A stretch of 64,000 nt of DNA from Acetobacter syzygii (GTDB taxonomy: Bacteria > Pseudomonadota > Alphaproteobacteria > Acetobacterales > Acetobacteraceae). This document shows positions 9,281 to 19,408 of this stretch, one piece after another (within the stretch, counting starts at the first letter, position 1; each line of letters starts with the position of its first letter). Where the stretch lies: contig NZ_BAMZ01000024.1 of NCBI RefSeq assembly GCF_000964225.1, forward strand, positions 1 to 64,000, read 5' to 3'. The notes beneath the pieces are model-generated. The model had not been told where the DNA came from and did no database searches. It saw nothing but the letters and a program-made list of their open reading frames with translations. A program made the translations under genes and the position numbers.

Positions 9281-9859
9281 TCAGTGATGTTTGGCTTTGA
9301 GCAGACCCATGATCTGGGCAACAACTTCCGCAGGCTGATGTTGGGTGGGGAGTGACCATGCTGGTTCATCAGGTTGTGGAGGTTCGAGTGTATCCAGTTG
9401 GTTGGGTAGCTGACTGGCAGGCATAAAATGCCCTGTACGTGTGCTTAAGCGGGTTTGGAGTGTTTTTTCGTCTGCATGAAGGTAGATGAACTGCACATTC
9501 AGCCCCTGCGCACATAATCTGTTACGATATGCCCGCTTGAGGGCCGAACAGGCCAGAATACCGCCAGTATGTTGTTCCGCGCAGGAGCTGAGCCACGTAT
9601 GGCACCGCGCCAGCCATGCTGTGCGGTCCTGATCGGTCAGGGGAATGCCTGCCTGCATTTTGGCAATGTTGTCCGCATCATGCAGGCTATCCGCATCCAG
9701 CCAGGGCCAACCCAGTTCGTTGTGCAGACCTTCCGCTATTGTGGTTTTGCCAGAACCGCAAACACCCATGACCACAATAAGACGTTTGGCAATGCCGTGC
9801 GCAGCAGGCTGGGCAGGCAGCGCATGATCTGGCGGAAAGTCGGAACTGTTAAAAGGCAT
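9281..9859 (-). CDS. gntK: Gluconokinase
   Basis: A 192-residue P-loop kinase that converts gluconate and ATP to 6-phosphogluconate, feeding the next step of the same operon (gnd). The Walker A motif GVCGSGKT lies at residues 32-39. The following DADSLHD, the SACSALKRAYRNRL stretch and the lid arginines are typical of the GntK family. The 26-residue N-terminal extension before the first strand is longer than in E. coli. The ATG at 9859 follows the rpiA stop by 2 bp, so translation is probably coupled. In acetic acid bacteria this enzyme recovers gluconate made by periplasmic glucose oxidation. Confidence 0.93.
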   Translation of the reverse strand: MPFNSSDFPPDHALPAQPAAHGIAKRLIVVMGVCGSGKTTIAEGLHNELGWPWLDADSLHDADNIAKMQAGIPLTDQDRTAWLARCHTWLSSCAEQHTGGILACSALKRAYRNRLCAQGLNVQFIYLHADEKTLQTRLSTRTGHFMPASQLPNQLDTLEPPQPDEPAWSLPTQHQPAEVVAQIMGLLKAKHH

Positions 9860-9861
9860 TT

Positions 9862-10575
9862 TTAGCGCTCCTGTGGTGTAAGCACACGAATTCCTTCCGG
9901 GCCTGCGGTAATGGTCTGGGTTGCCATATGCAGGAACAGGCCATGCTCCACCACACCAACAATGTTGTAGAGCGCATGGCTGAGTTTTTCTGGTTCCATA
10001 ATGGCTGGAAAAACGCAGTCCATAATCAGATTTTTTTCATCTGTGAGAAAAAACGAACCGTCGCGCACCCGTCGCGGAGTGACCTGCGCACCAAGTTGGC
10101 CCAGTTTGCGGGCGGCGTTTTCCCACCCAAAAGGAATAACTTCAACCGGTAGGGGGCAACGCATCCCCAGATGATCCACGTATTTGCTGGCGTCAGCAAC
10201 AACCACAAACTGGGAGGCGGCAGAGGCCACAATTTTCTCCCACAGGAGCGCGCCTCCAAGACCTTTGATCAGGTTCAGAGTTTTGGGTTCAATTTCATCC
10301 GCGCCATCAATGGCAATATCCAGTTCTGGCTGCTCGCCAAAAGTCGTGAGAGGGATACCTTCCTCCCGCGCCTGTTTTTCGGTCACAACGGATGTGGGTA
10401 TGGCCTTGATGCGTAACCCTTCCTCGCGGATCCGGCGGCCAAGTTCGGCTACAACAAACTTGGCTGTGGAGCCTGTGCCAAGGCCCACGGCCATGCCGGT
10501 CTGCACAAGAGCCGCTGCCTGAATGGCACATTGCTGCTTAAAGGCAGCGGCGGGGTCGAGTGGGGTGGCTGTCAT
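9862..10575 (-). CDS. rpiA: Ribose-5-phosphate isomerase A
   Basis: A 237-residue enzyme that interconverts ribose 5-phosphate and ribulose 5-phosphate. Family motifs are GLGTGSTAKFVV near residue 30 (phosphate binding), DGADEIEP, and KGLGGALLWEKIVA. I place the start at the ATG at 10575, which overlaps the pgl stop by one base (TGATG); the frame is open 20 codons further upstream but those residues (Gly/Pro-rich) do not look like the family. The 1-bp overlap upstream and 2-bp gap to gntK downstream show tight coupling in the pentose-phosphate operon. Confidence 0.95.
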   Translation of the reverse strand: MTATPLDPAAAFKQQCAIQAAALVQTGMAVGLGTGSTAKFVVAELGRRIREEGLRIKAIPTSVVTEKQAREEGIPLTTFGEQPELDIAIDGADEIEPKTLNLIKGLGGALLWEKIVASAASQFVVVADASKYVDHLGMRCPLPVEVIPFGWENAARKLGQLGAQVTPRRVRDGSFFLTDEKNLIMDCVFPAIMEPEKLSHALYNIVGVVEHGLFLHMATQTITAGPEGIRVLTPQER

Positions 10576-11357
10576 CAGTTTGTCTGTTCCTGTTCCTGTT
10601 GGTCCGAAGGGGCCGCTGCCCGGTCTGTAAACCATGCCAGATCACCCTGTGCCGTAATGGCACTGGCGGGGCAAGCTGGGTCCTGTGCACGAATGCGCGC
10701 CAGAATATCCCGTTTGGCAGCACCTTCCACCAAAAAAACAATATGCTGGCTGGCGTGTAGGGCAGGGTAGGTCAGCGTCAGGCGGGTATGCGGGGCGGTT
10801 GGGGGCGTGCAGGTGGCCACCCATGCCTTGCGGTTATTCAGAACAGGCTGGTTGGGAAAAAGAGATGCCGTATGTCCATCCGTGCCAATGCCAAGTAGCT
10901 GCACATCAAAAAACGGCCGGTCAGGGAGCAGGTTTGGAGCACCATACAGTTCCTGTAGCGTGCGTTCGTAAGCTTTGGCGGCATCTTCTGCCGTGCCATG
11001 GTCAGGCATGGGGAAAATGTTGGATGCAGGAATGGGCGCTTTGGAAAAAAGCAGGCGTTGCATCATGCCAAAATTACTGTCCGCATGGTCATGCGGTACA
11101 AACCGGTCATCCCCAATGAAAAACTGCATGTTTGTCCATGGAAAGCGGTCCACATATGGTGCGCTGGCCATCAGAGCATACAGGTGCTGGGGGGAAGAAC
11201 CACCGCTGAGCGCAACCCTGAATGGTGTGTGTGCAGGCTTGGCAAGGCTGCGCTCCAGTAACCAGTCCGCCAGACCGGTTATAAGAGCATCCTTGGTGGG
11301 AAAAACGTGCAGGGTACCAGTGGCGGTGGTCTGTCCGGGCATGGGTGTGTCTTTCAT
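10575..11357 (-). CDS. pgl: 6-phosphogluconolactonase
   Basis: A 260-residue enzyme of the DevB/SOL family that hydrolyses 6-phosphogluconolactone to 6-phosphogluconate. Visible motifs are VALSGGSSPQHLY (residues ~45-57), FIGDDRFVPHDHADSNFGM, and GIGTDGHTASLFP, which is related to the active site of glucosamine-6-phosphate isomerases. The ATG at 11357 is preferred to the GTG two codons before it. It lies 22 bp after the HAD phosphatase gene and overlaps rpiA by one base. The partner enzyme zwf is not in this window. Confidence 0.94.
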   Translation of the reverse strand: MKDTPMPGQTTATGTLHVFPTKDALITGLADWLLERSLAKPAHTPFRVALSGGSSPQHLYALMASAPYVDRFPWTNMQFFIGDDRFVPHDHADSNFGMMQRLLFSKAPIPASNIFPMPDHGTAEDAAKAYERTLQELYGAPNLLPDRPFFDVQLLGIGTDGHTASLFPNQPVLNNRKAWVATCTPPTAPHTRLTLTYPALHASQHIVFLVEGAAKRDILARIRAQDPACPASAITAQGDLAWFTDRAAAPSDQQEQEQTN

Positions 11358-11379
11358 GATCACGGCGAGGGTGGGGGTA

Positions 11380-12255
11380 TTATAAAAACTGGGTGGAACT
11401 GGAGCCGGTGCGGGGAAAAATAAAGTCCGTTATGGCTCTGGCCCAGCCTTCCTGCGTGTTGGCACCCGTTACAAAATGTGCGCAGGCCTGCACATCGGGC
11501 GTGGATTGCCCCATGGCAATGGACAGGCCCGCAATGGACAGCATGGGCACATCGTTGTTCATGTCCCCAATACAGGCCACTTCCTCCACGCCAATACCGT
11601 AATAGGCGGCCAGTTGGTGCACTGCGTACCCTTTGTTGGCATGGAGCGGTGTAATATCCAAAAACCATTTGCTGGAAAGAGCAACACAGGCGCGCCCTGC
11701 AAGTTTGTGGCCGATACCGGCTTTCAGGTCATGCAGGGTGGCGTGGTCTGCTGTGGAGCCTGCGACCTTGCCAATATTGTGGATGCGGGCTTTCAGGTCA
11801 GTAATTTGTGTGGGGGTGGTCTGCACTGTTCGGCTTTCTGCCTGCACCAGTGGGTCCTGTGTATTGCGTACAAGCCAGTCATGCCCGCTAAACAGCCATG
11901 CCTCCACCTGCGAGGCGGCAAGCATATCCAGCGCATCCAAGACGGTTTGCGGGTCGAGCGACAGGCTGGAGCGAACGCTGCGGTCCGGGTTGAAGAGCGT
12001 GCCCCCATTGAGTGCGCCGTAGGGGGTGCGGATCTTCAACTGGTCAAAATACATTTCTATGCCGCCGGGTGGGCGGCTGCTGACAAGGCAGAGTGGAATA
12101 CCCGCAGCTTGCAAAGCCTGAGCGGCAGACAGGCTTTGCGCTGTAATCTGTTTGTCAGGGGTAAGCAGCGTGCCATCCATGTCCGAGACAACAAGACGTA
12201 TGCGGTTGGCAGGAGGGCGGTCAGGACCGTGCCTGTTTTGTCCGTTTCCTGCCAT
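11380..12255 (-). CDS. Cof-type HAD family phosphatase inside the pentose-phosphate operon
   Basis: A 291-residue haloacid dehalogenase-type hydrolase. The catalytic DMDGTLL is at residues 25-31 (nucleophile Asp25, acid/base Asp27), with a Cof-type C2 cap in the middle. The C-terminal HANKGYAVHQLAAYYGI and GDMNNDVPML hold the lysine and Mg-binding aspartates. Such enzymes remove phosphate from sugar phosphates, flavin or PLP. It lies between gnd and pgl on the same strand, with short gaps (49 and 22 bp), so a sugar-phosphate substrate or a metabolite-repair role is a reasonable inference. The exact substrate is unknown. Confidence 0.88.
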   Translation of the reverse strand: MAGNGQNRHGPDRPPANRIRLVVSDMDGTLLTPDKQITAQSLSAAQALQAAGIPLCLVSSRPPGGIEMYFDQLKIRTPYGALNGGTLFNPDRSVRSSLSLDPQTVLDALDMLAASQVEAWLFSGHDWLVRNTQDPLVQAESRTVQTTPTQITDLKARIHNIGKVAGSTADHATLHDLKAGIGHKLAGRACVALSSKWFLDITPLHANKGYAVHQLAAYYGIGVEEVACIGDMNNDVPMLSIAGLSIAMGQSTPDVQACAHFVTGANTQEGWARAITDFIFPRTGSSSTQFL

Positions 12256-12304
12256 TGCGCGCTCCCCTGTGCCCCTGCCAGTAACAGGGCAGGGGAATAT
12301 GGCT

Positions 12305-13303
12305 TTAACCTTTGTTTTCTACGTGACCACCAAAGCCAAACCGCATGGCGGACAGCACTTTTTCGGCAAATGTATTGTCACTGCGTGAGCGAAAGCGCGT
12401 GAACAGGGCGGCCGTCATAACCGGGACGGGTACAGCCTCTTCAATCGCTGCTTCAATCGTCCAGCGTCCTTCGCCTGAATCGCTGACTTCTCCGCTGAAT
12501 TTGGAAAGCTCGCTGTTATTGGCAAGAGCTTGCGCCGTAAGGTCCAGCAGCCAGGAGGACACCACGCTCCCCCTCCGCCAGACTTCGGCAATATCCGCCA
12601 TGTTCAGCGAAAACCGTTCATCTTCGGCCAGCAATGGGGAGTCCTTGCGGTACATAACGTCAAACCCTTCCGCAAAGGCCTGCATCATGCCGTATTCAAT
12701 GCCGTTATGAACCATTTTAACAAAATGGCCTGATCCAGCAGGTCCACAATACAGGTAGCCCTGTTCTGCACGGGGGTCCAGACCTTCGCGGTCACGGTCG
12801 GGGGTACGGGGAATATCCCCCATGCCGGGGGCAAGGGCTGCCAGAATGGGGTCAATATAATCGGCGGCATCCTTGGCGCCACCGTACATCATGCAGTAGC
12901 CACGTTCCAGGCCCCATACGCCGCCTGATGTGCCAATATCCAGGTAATCAATACCTTTTTCGGCCAGTATTTTGGCGCGGCGGATATCGTCTTTGTAGTA
13001 GGTGTTGCCACCGTCAATCACAATATCGCCCTGCGCCATAAGCCCAGCGAGGGACATAACGGTTTCTTCCGTAATGTCGCCTGCAGGGAGCATGGACCAT
13101 ACAATTTTTTTGGGACCATTCAGCCGTGCCACCACATCGGCCAGACTGGTCGCACCTGTGGCGCGGCCAGCTTCCGCACGCGCTACGGTTTTTTCCACCG
13201 CAGCGTTGTCCCGGTCGTAAACAACAACGTCGTGTCCGTGGCGTGTCAGGCGGACGGCAATGTTGCCCCCCATCCTGCCCAGCCCAACAATGCCAATCTG
13301 CAT
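12305..13303 (-). CDS. gnd: 6-phosphogluconate dehydrogenase, decarboxylating (short form)
   Basis: A 332-residue enzyme that oxidises 6-phosphogluconate to ribulose 5-phosphate and CO2. It opens [19 protein letters not shown], the nucleotide-binding Rossmann fold. [10 protein letters not shown] follows near residue 100, and [19 protein letters not shown] carries the catalytic lysine. The length fits the short GndA/YqeC class, which often prefers NAD, rather than the 470-residue E. coli type. I chose the ATG at 13303, preceded by AAGAGAGA, over nine extra upstream codons. It sits 29 bp after tal-pgi. Confidence 0.95.
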   Translation of the reverse strand: MQIGIVGLGRMGGNIAVRLTRHGHDVVVYDRDNAAVEKTVARAEAGRATGATSLADVVARLNGPKKIVWSMLPAGDITEETVMSLAGLMAQGDIVIDGGNTYYKDDIRRAKILAEKGIDYLDIGTSGGVWGLERGYCMMYGGAKDAADYIDPILAALAPGMGDIPRTPDRDREGLDPRAEQGYLYCGPAGSGHFVKMVHNGIEYGMMQAFAEGFDVMYRKDSPLLAEDERFSLNMADIAEVWRRGSVVSSWLLDLTAQALANNSELSKFSGEVSDSGEGRWTIEAAIEEAVPVPVMTAALFTRFRSRSDNTFAEKVLSAMRFGFGGHVENKG

Positions 13304-13332
13304 GAATGTCTCTCTTGGTTCGGATCTCAATG

Positions 13333-16188
13333 TTACAGGGCGTCATGCAGGGCTGCGGCCAAGGCTGCAAGCCCTTCCTTGAGCTTGCCGCGGATGTGCA
13401 CGCGCAGTGCGCGGCGTTTGCGCTCGCTTAGCACATCAAAATCCCCCCGTGCCTGTGCGGCTTCAACCACGCCAAATGTATAGCTGGTGTTTGGTACGGG
13501 CAGGTCCCGTGCATTGTCGGCTGTTATTTGCAGGAATACCCCCGTGTTCGGTCCACCTTTGTAGGCCTGACCTGTGGAGTGCAAAAAGCGCGGCCCAAAA
13601 CCTGTGGATGTTGCAATGGTTTTTGCATCCCGCACATGCAGGCGGATATGCTGGAGCCATTCTGCAGTTTCACGGTTACGTTCAATAAAAGCCAGCAGAG
13701 CTACGTAATCGTCGGGTTTAACGCGGTCAAAATGGGCTTTGAGAATACCAGCGGCACTCTCTGCCTTAACCGCCTCCGCATTGTCTGGGTCTGCAAAAAA
13801 AGCAAGAGGTCCAAATTCCGCAAAAGGTGTTTGGGCTGGCAGAGCTCCGGTTTTTTCGTACGCTTCAGTCAGCTTGCGGGTTTCAACCTTGGTGGATTCC
13901 ACATCCGGCTGGTCAAATGGGTCAATGCCCATAAATGCACCGGCAACAGCAGTTGCCATCTCCCACCGGAAGAATTCCTGCGCAATCTGGCGCTTGGTAT
14001 GTAAGTTGATGGTAATAACCGGCTGGCCTGCGTCAATCAGGGTTGCAATGGCTTCGTCCTGCTCATGCCTGTGTTCGGGTTCAAGGCGCAGGTAAACAAA
14101 CAGCCGGTCCTTGCCGTAGCGGCTAGGGCCACCCAGTGTTTCGTTATCAACTGGAATAATGCCTTTGCCATGTTTGCCGGTGGATTCCGCTACCAGCTGC
14201 TCCAGCCATGCACCAAAATCCGCAATCTGGGGGGTGGCGATAATAGTCAGCTTGTCTCGCCCCAGTGCCGTGGCGGCAACCCCCATAAGGGTACCTAGCT
14301 GCACGCCGGGATTAACGGCAGGTGGCACGCTGGCATCGCACAGGCGTACTCCGCGCAGGGCATCTTCCAAAAACAGGCGTACGGGCACACCTGCGGCGGC
14401 GGCAGGAACAAGCCCGAAGTTGGAGAGAATGGAGTAGCGGCCACCAATTTTGGGATCGCCAGCAAAAATTTTCCAGAACCCTTCCTGCCTGGCTAGAGCT
14501 TCGAGTTTGGATCCGGGGTCCGTAATGGCTACAAAGTGCGCGCCTGCTTTTTCCTTCAGGGCGCGTTTTGCCAGATCCTGAAAATAAGCCAGCATAATGT
14601 TCGGCTCAAGCGTGCTGCCAGACTTGGAGGCCACAATAAACAGCGTGTTGTAGGGGTCTATCTTGCGTTCAAACGCAGCGACCTGCTGTGGGTCGGTGCT
14701 ATCGAGCACATACAGATGACCAAAACCTTCATGCTTGCCAAAAGTCATGGCGAGCACTTCTGGCCCCATGCTGGACCCCCCCATGCCCATAAGCAGAACC
14801 TGCTGAAAGCCCCGGGCCTTAACTTCAGCCTGGAATGTTTCCAGTTCAGCGATATGGGCCAGCCGTTCGTCCACTACAGTCAGCCAGTTGACCCAGTCAG
14901 ATTCGGATTGGCCAGTCCATACGGCGGCATCCTTGCGCCAGAGACGGCGAACAGTCCCCCCTTTGCGCCAGTCTTCCAGACCGGCCTGAACCGCTGTCTC
15001 AAGGTCTGCGGGCAGGCTGGTTTTCAGGGATGTGAGCTTGTTGCCCATCAGGGCAATCTGCTTGGTGGCAACAGACCCGAGGAGCGCATCAAACGCATCT
15101 TCAAAGGCACGTACGCCTTCATCGAGCAATGTTGTGGTGACGCCGTTAAGATCAAGTCCAAAACGCTCGGTGTCATCCATGACCTGACGGGCTTCGGCAA
15201 TGCCCTGTGTCAGGGTTTCGCTGACCGTGCCATGGTCACGGAACGCATCCATGGTTGCAGGGGGGAGCGTGTTAACCGTGTGTGGGCCGATCAGCGTGTC
15301 CACATACAGCACATCGCTGTAGGTTTTGTCCTTGGTGCCCGTGGAGGCCCAGAGCAGACGTTGGGTTTGCGCACCTGCATCCTCCAGCACTTTCCAGCGT
15401 GGGGTCTGCATGATTTCCTGCCAGTAAACATAAGCCATCTTGGCGTTGGCAATGGCAACCTTGCCCCGCAGGTTGCGCAGATTCTGGGCGTGCTGGTCCC
15501 CTGCTTCGATCCGGCGGTCAATGGTGGCATCAATCTTGCCATCAATCCGGCTGACGAAAAACGAGGCCACAGAAGCCACGTGGGAGAGGTCGCCCCCGCG
15601 GGCCTTCAGGTCTTCCAGCCCGGCTAGCCAAGCTTCAACCACATCCCTGTAGGCTGCGAGCGAGAAAATGAGTGTCACGTTAACGTTAATGCCCGCAGCA
15701 ATAGTTTTGCGTATGGCCGGAATGCTCTGTGGCGTTGCGGGGATTTTGATCATCAGGTTGGGGGCGTTTACGTCCGCCCACAGCCGTTCTGCTTCCTGCG
15801 TTGTACCGGCCTCATCACGGGCCAGATAAGGGGAGACTTCAAGGCTTACAAAGCCGTCCCGTCCTTTGGTCTGTTGGTAAACCGGGGCAAGCACGCGGGC
15901 GGCTGCCTGAATGTCGGCTACGGCCAGACGTTCGTAGAGTGCACCGGGGGAAAGAATGTCATGCGCCAGAAGTTCGCGCATCTGCTGGTCATATTCCGTG
16001 CCTTCTCCCATCGCTTTCTGGAAGATGGCGGGATTGGAGGTCACGCCACGTATGTCTCCGCTCTGCACCAGTTTGGCCAGTGACCCATCCTCCACAAAGG
16101 AACGGCGGATAAAGTCCAGCCATGGAGACTGCTGGACCGTGCTCAGGGCCTGTAGTGGGTTGCTGCCTGTTGGTGCAGAGGCGGTCAT
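13333..16188 (-). CDS. Bifunctional transaldolase / glucose-6-phosphate isomerase
   Basis: A 951-residue fusion. Residues about 15-375 are a bacterial transaldolase: GVTSNPAIF (49-57) and the Schiff-base lysine 148 in NLMIKIPAT. Residues about 395-951 are a phosphoglucose isomerase with [30 protein letters not shown] and TITDPGSK-like ([10 protein letters not shown]) sugar-phosphate binding segments. One chain therefore links the non-oxidative pentose-phosphate path to recycling of fructose 6-phosphate to glucose 6-phosphate. The same fusion is known in Gluconobacter and other acetic acid bacteria. It follows tkt by 91 bp. Nothing suggests a frameshift or decay in either half. Confidence 0.95.
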   Translation of the reverse strand: MTASAPTGSNPLQALSTVQQSPWLDFIRRSFVEDGSLAKLVQSGDIRGVTSNPAIFQKAMGEGTEYDQQMRELLAHDILSPGALYERLAVADIQAAARVLAPVYQQTKGRDGFVSLEVSPYLARDEAGTTQEAERLWADVNAPNLMIKIPATPQSIPAIRKTIAAGINVNVTLIFSLAAYRDVVEAWLAGLEDLKARGGDLSHVASVASFFVSRIDGKIDATIDRRIEAGDQHAQNLRNLRGKVAIANAKMAYVYWQEIMQTPRWKVLEDAGAQTQRLLWASTGTKDKTYSDVLYVDTLIGPHTVNTLPPATMDAFRDHGTVSETLTQGIAEARQVMDDTERFGLDLNGVTTTLLDEGVRAFEDAFDALLGSVATKQIALMGNKLTSLKTSLPADLETAVQAGLEDWRKGGTVRRLWRKDAAVWTGQSESDWVNWLTVVDERLAHIAELETFQAEVKARGFQQVLLMGMGGSSMGPEVLAMTFGKHEGFGHLYVLDSTDPQQVAAFERKIDPYNTLFIVASKSGSTLEPNIMLAYFQDLAKRALKEKAGAHFVAITDPGSKLEALARQEGFWKIFAGDPKIGGRYSILSNFGLVPAAAAGVPVRLFLEDALRGVRLCDASVPPAVNPGVQLGTLMGVAATALGRDKLTIIATPQIADFGAWLEQLVAESTGKHGKGIIPVDNETLGGPSRYGKDRLFVYLRLEPEHRHEQDEAIATLIDAGQPVITINLHTKRQIAQEFFRWEMATAVAGAFMGIDPFDQPDVESTKVETRKLTEAYEKTGALPAQTPFAEFGPLAFFADPDNAEAVKAESAAGILKAHFDRVKPDDYVALLAFIERNRETAEWLQHIRLHVRDAKTIATSTGFGPRFLHSTGQAYKGGPNTGVFLQITADNARDLPVPNTSYTFGVVEAAQARGDFDVLSERKRRALRVHIRGKLKEGLAALAAALHDAL

Positions 16189-16279
16189 ACGTGCATATCC
16201 TTATCCTGCCCGGCTCTTCTCCTGGTCGGGAAAAGCCGGGCCTCATCCTGTAACCGTTACGCCAGACTGGGCGTCTGGT

Positions 16280-18382
16280 TCAGCCTGCCTGTTTGCGGGC
16301 TGCGTCCACAACGGCTTCCACCGTAAAGCCAAAATGCTTGAGCAACTGGCCTGCCGGACCCGATGCACCAAAACCGTTCATGGCGATAATGGTGCCTGTG
16401 GGGCCTGCGTAGCGGTCCCATCCAATGGGGGAACCAGCTTCCACCACCACGCGCCCCGTTACTGCGGAGGGTAGGACGCTTTCGCGGTAAGATTGTGGCT
16501 GGGCTTCAAACAGTTCCCAGCTTGGCATGGAGACCACACGGGCAGGGATGCCTTGGGCACTCAGGGTTTCGTAAGCATCAACCGCCAGCGAGAGTTCGCT
16601 GCCGGTTGCAATCAGAATGACCTTGGGGGTCTGCTCGCTGCTGGCCAGCACATAAGCCCCTTTTGCCAGACCGGAGGCCGGTGCGTAACGCGTCCGGTCC
16701 AGTGTGGGCAGGTTCTGGCGGCTGAGTGCCAGCGCAGCAGGGCCGGAGCGGTTGGCAATCAGGTAGCGCCACGCTTCGGTTACTTCGTTTGCATCTGCCG
16801 GGCGTAATGTAACCAGTCCGGGGGTTGCCCGCAGTTGCACCAGCTGTTCAATGGGCTGGTGGGTTGGGCCATCTTCCCCCACACCAATGGAATCGTGGGT
16901 AAAGATATAGGTCACTGGCAGCCCCATCAGGGCGGACAGGCGGATGGGTGCCTTCATATAGTCCGAGAAGATCAGGAACCCGGCTCCATAGGGGCGCAGG
17001 CCATACAGGGCCATGCCGTTAACAATTGCGCCCATGGCATGTTCGCGCACACCAAAGTGGAAGTTACGACCAGCATAGCTGCCACCCCACTTGACTGGCT
17101 GAAAACTGGCTTGCCCCTTGAGCAGTGTTTTGGTGGATGGTGCCAGATCGGCAGAACCCCCAAGCAACCACGGCAGACGGCCAGCCACGGCGTTCAGCAC
17201 TTCCCCCGAACTTGCGCGGGATGCAATGCCTTTGGCATCGGTGGGGTAGAGTGGGAGATCCGCATCCCATCCTTCTGGCAGGTTGCCGCCAAAAATGGCG
17301 TCCAGCTCGGCAGCTTCTGCCGGGTAGGCCGTATGGTATTCGGCAAACAGTTTTTCCCATGCCGTACGTGCGGTTGCCCCGCGTGCGCCAAGTCCTGCCT
17401 GCATGTGGGGCAGAACCTCGTCTGGTACGGCAAAGTTGCTGTCTTCTGGCCAGTTGAGGAATTTTTTGGTCTCACGCACTTCTTCCGCACCCAGCGGTTC
17501 GCCGTGGGCGGATGCCTTGCCAGCCTTGTGCGGCGCGCCCCAGGCAATAACGGAATGTGCGATAATCAGGGTTGGCTTGTTGCGCTCGGCCTTGGAGCGG
17601 TCAATCAGCTCAAGGAATGCGGTCGTGTCATTGGCATCCTTGAGTTCGAGTACCTGCCAACCGTAAGCTGCGAACCGTTCTGCCACATTTTCCGTAAAGG
17701 CGACTTCGGTCGATCCTTCGATGGAAATGCGATTGGAATCGTAGATCCACGTCAGGTTGCCCAGTTCAAGATGCGCAGCGAGCGAGGCGGACTCGCTGGA
17801 CACGCCTTCCATCATGTCGCCGTCACCACAAAGTGTATAAATATTGTGGTCAAACAGCGTAAAGCCGGGCTTGTTGTAGCGCGCAGCCAGCCATTTTTCG
17901 GCAATGGCCATGCCTACGGAGTTCCCGCAGCCTGCGCCGAGCGGGCCTGTTGTGGTTTCCACCCCTGTGGTGTGGCCATATTCCGGATGACCGGGAGTTT
18001 TGGAGCCAAACTGGCGGAACTGCTTGAGGTCTTCCACGCTGAGTGCGGGGTCTGCCGTGACCTTGCCATTTGTAACCTGGCGGATGCCTGCAACATGGAT
18101 CAGTGCGTAAAGCAGCATGGAGGCATGACCGATGGACAGCACAAAGCGGTCCCGGTTGGGCCACAGTGGGGCTGCGGGGTCGTAGTTCAGGGTGTTCTGC
18201 CACAGGGTATAGGCAATGGGGGCCATGGACATGGCCGCGCCCGGATGCCCGGAATTGGCGTTCTGCACGGCATCCATGACCAGTGTGCGAATGGTGTTGA
18301 TGCACAGTGTGTCCGGGTTGTTTGATCTACCGGCTTCAGCTCCGGCTGGCGCACGAAGGGGGGTAGAAAAAGAAACGCGCAT
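16280..18382 (-). CDS. tkt: Transketolase
   Basis: A 700-residue thiamine-diphosphate enzyme that moves two-carbon units between pentose-phosphate sugars. Motifs include ANSGHPGAAMSMAP (~42-55), the TPP/Mg motif CGDGDMMEG at 185-193, GVREHAMGAIVNGMALYG, and HDSIGVGEDGPTHQPIEQL in the Pyr domain. I selected the ATG at 18382, which has a strong GGAGGA ribosome binding site about 10 bases upstream; the frame is open for 46 more codons but these are unlike the family. It is the first gene of the seven- or eight-gene pentose-phosphate operon, divergent from the ankyrin gene. Confidence 0.96.
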   Translation of the reverse strand: MRVSFSTPLRAPAGAEAGRSNNPDTLCINTIRTLVMDAVQNANSGHPGAAMSMAPIAYTLWQNTLNYDPAAPLWPNRDRFVLSIGHASMLLYALIHVAGIRQVTNGKVTADPALSVEDLKQFRQFGSKTPGHPEYGHTTGVETTTGPLGAGCGNSVGMAIAEKWLAARYNKPGFTLFDHNIYTLCGDGDMMEGVSSESASLAAHLELGNLTWIYDSNRISIEGSTEVAFTENVAERFAAYGWQVLELKDANDTTAFLELIDRSKAERNKPTLIIAHSVIAWGAPHKAGKASAHGEPLGAEEVRETKKFLNWPEDSNFAVPDEVLPHMQAGLGARGATARTAWEKLFAEYHTAYPAEAAELDAIFGGNLPEGWDADLPLYPTDAKGIASRASSGEVLNAVAGRLPWLLGGSADLAPSTKTLLKGQASFQPVKWGGSYAGRNFHFGVREHAMGAIVNGMALYGLRPYGAGFLIFSDYMKAPIRLSALMGLPVTYIFTHDSIGVGEDGPTHQPIEQLVQLRATPGLVTLRPADANEVTEAWRYLIANRSGPAALALSRQNLPTLDRTRYAPASGLAKGAYVLASSEQTPKVILIATGSELSLAVDAYETLSAQGIPARVVSMPSWELFEAQPQSYRESVLPSAVTGRVVVEAGSPIGWDRYAGPTGTIIAMNGFGASGPAGQLLKHFGFTVEAVVDAARKQAG

Positions 18383-18723
18383 AGCGGGCCTGTCCTCCAA
18401 CTGGGCTTTATGTGGCAAAGCCCGCAAAATAGGGTCGGGGCCTGCGCACGAGGCCCCAATAAAAGAAGTTTTTGCACAATTCCACGGTTCTGCATTTTTC
18501 GGCAAGAGACGAGCTTGCACCGGGCAGAACCCTTGCGGAGTTATCCAGTTCTACCCATTATATCAAAGGAGTTGTTTTTCTACCATGTTCCCCGGCCTGT
18601 CTTTGCTAACGGGGAGGACGGGGAAGAGAGGATGTGGCATAACCGAGAGGTCGGTCAGGCCGCATCGATCAGAAGGCAGGCGGTCTGTCTTCTGGGTTTA
18701 ACCGTTTTTTCCGGAGGTCAGCC
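18383..18723. other. Divergent intergenic region, tkt / ankyrin gene
   Basis: About 340 bases between two divergent starts. It must contain the promoter of the pentose-phosphate operon (left) and that of the ankyrin gene (right). I see the two ribosome binding sites (GGAGGA for tkt, CCGGAGG for the ankyrin gene) but no operator palindrome or riboswitch that I can defend. A 38-codon frame starting at 18584 is probably chance. Confidence 0.6.
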
Positions 18724-19296
18724 ATGACAGAAGAGTCTAGCCGGGTACAGTCCGGGCAGGCCCCCGCCAATCCGGCAGCCGGAGAGGGCGGGCAGGCTTT
18801 TACGCGTGAGCAGGTGGAAGCCCTGTTCATCAATGCCGCCAGAGAAGGGGATGCAGACCTGCTGGCCCGGTTCCTTGATGCAGGAATGAGCCCGAACCTG
18901 CAGGTGGAAAAAGGCTACACCCCTCTTATTCTGGCATCCTACAATGGTCATAAGGACGCCGTGCGCGTGCTTTTGAGCCGTGGAGCTGATGCCAATCTGC
19001 AGGATGAAAAAGGGGCAACGGCTCTGGCAGGTATTGCCTTTAAAGGTGATGCCGTTCTGGCCCGTATGCTGCTTGATGCAGGAGCCGAGGTGGATATTCC
19101 CAATGCCGTTGGTCGTACGCCCCTTATGTTTGCAGTCATGTTCGGGCGGGATGATGTGGCGCGCATTCTGCTTCAGGCCGGTGCCAATGTGCTGCTGCGT
19201 GATGGGGAGGGGCTGAATGCGCTTGATCTGGCGCAAAGGCAGGGTAATGCAACACTCTTGCAGGATTTGAAAAAAGCGGTAGGCGTTTCTGCCTGA
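18724..19296 (+). CDS. Ankyrin repeat protein
   Basis: A 190-residue soluble protein. After a hydrophilic 30-residue lead come about five ankyrin repeats (residues ~35-185) with the usual GxTPLxxA and LLxxGAxxxxxx pattern, for example GYTPLILASYNGHKDAVRVLL and GRTPLMFAVMFGRDDVARILL. It has no signal peptide, so a cytosolic protein-binding role is likely. The start at 18724 has GGAGG 7 bases before it. It is divergent from tkt and 112 bp before hisC. Its partner is unknown. Confidence 0.88.
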   Translation: MTEESSRVQSGQAPANPAAGEGGQAFTREQVEALFINAAREGDADLLARFLDAGMSPNLQVEKGYTPLILASYNGHKDAVRVLLSRGADANLQDEKGATALAGIAFKGDAVLARMLLDAGAEVDIPNAVGRTPLMFAVMFGRDDVARILLQAGANVLLRDGEGLNALDLAQRQGNATLLQDLKKAVGVSA

Positions 19297-19408
19297 CCCT
19301 GTGCAAAAAGCCTGACCACAAGGTCGCGCATTGATGTTTTTGCTGAGTTTTTTTTGAGCAACGGTCTGCCAGTGCAGGCCGTTTAACTTGTTTTATGGAA
19401 TGATCAGA

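Noticed and set aside
14536-15627. A 363-codon frame opposite the transaldolase/isomerase gene
   Set aside because: It is antisense to a highly conserved enzyme, with no ribosome binding site or recognisable motif.
16835-18325. A 496-codon open frame on the plus strand opposite tkt
   Set aside because: It is wholly antisense to a well-conserved transketolase. Long antisense frames arise in GC-rich codons, and its translation (His, Gly and Cys scattered) looks like no protein.
18584-18701. A 38-codon frame in the tkt/ankyrin intergenic region with AAAGGAG upstream
   Set aside because: The ribosome binding site is 13 bases from the ATG, the product is Arg/Gly-rich without structure, and nothing else supports it.
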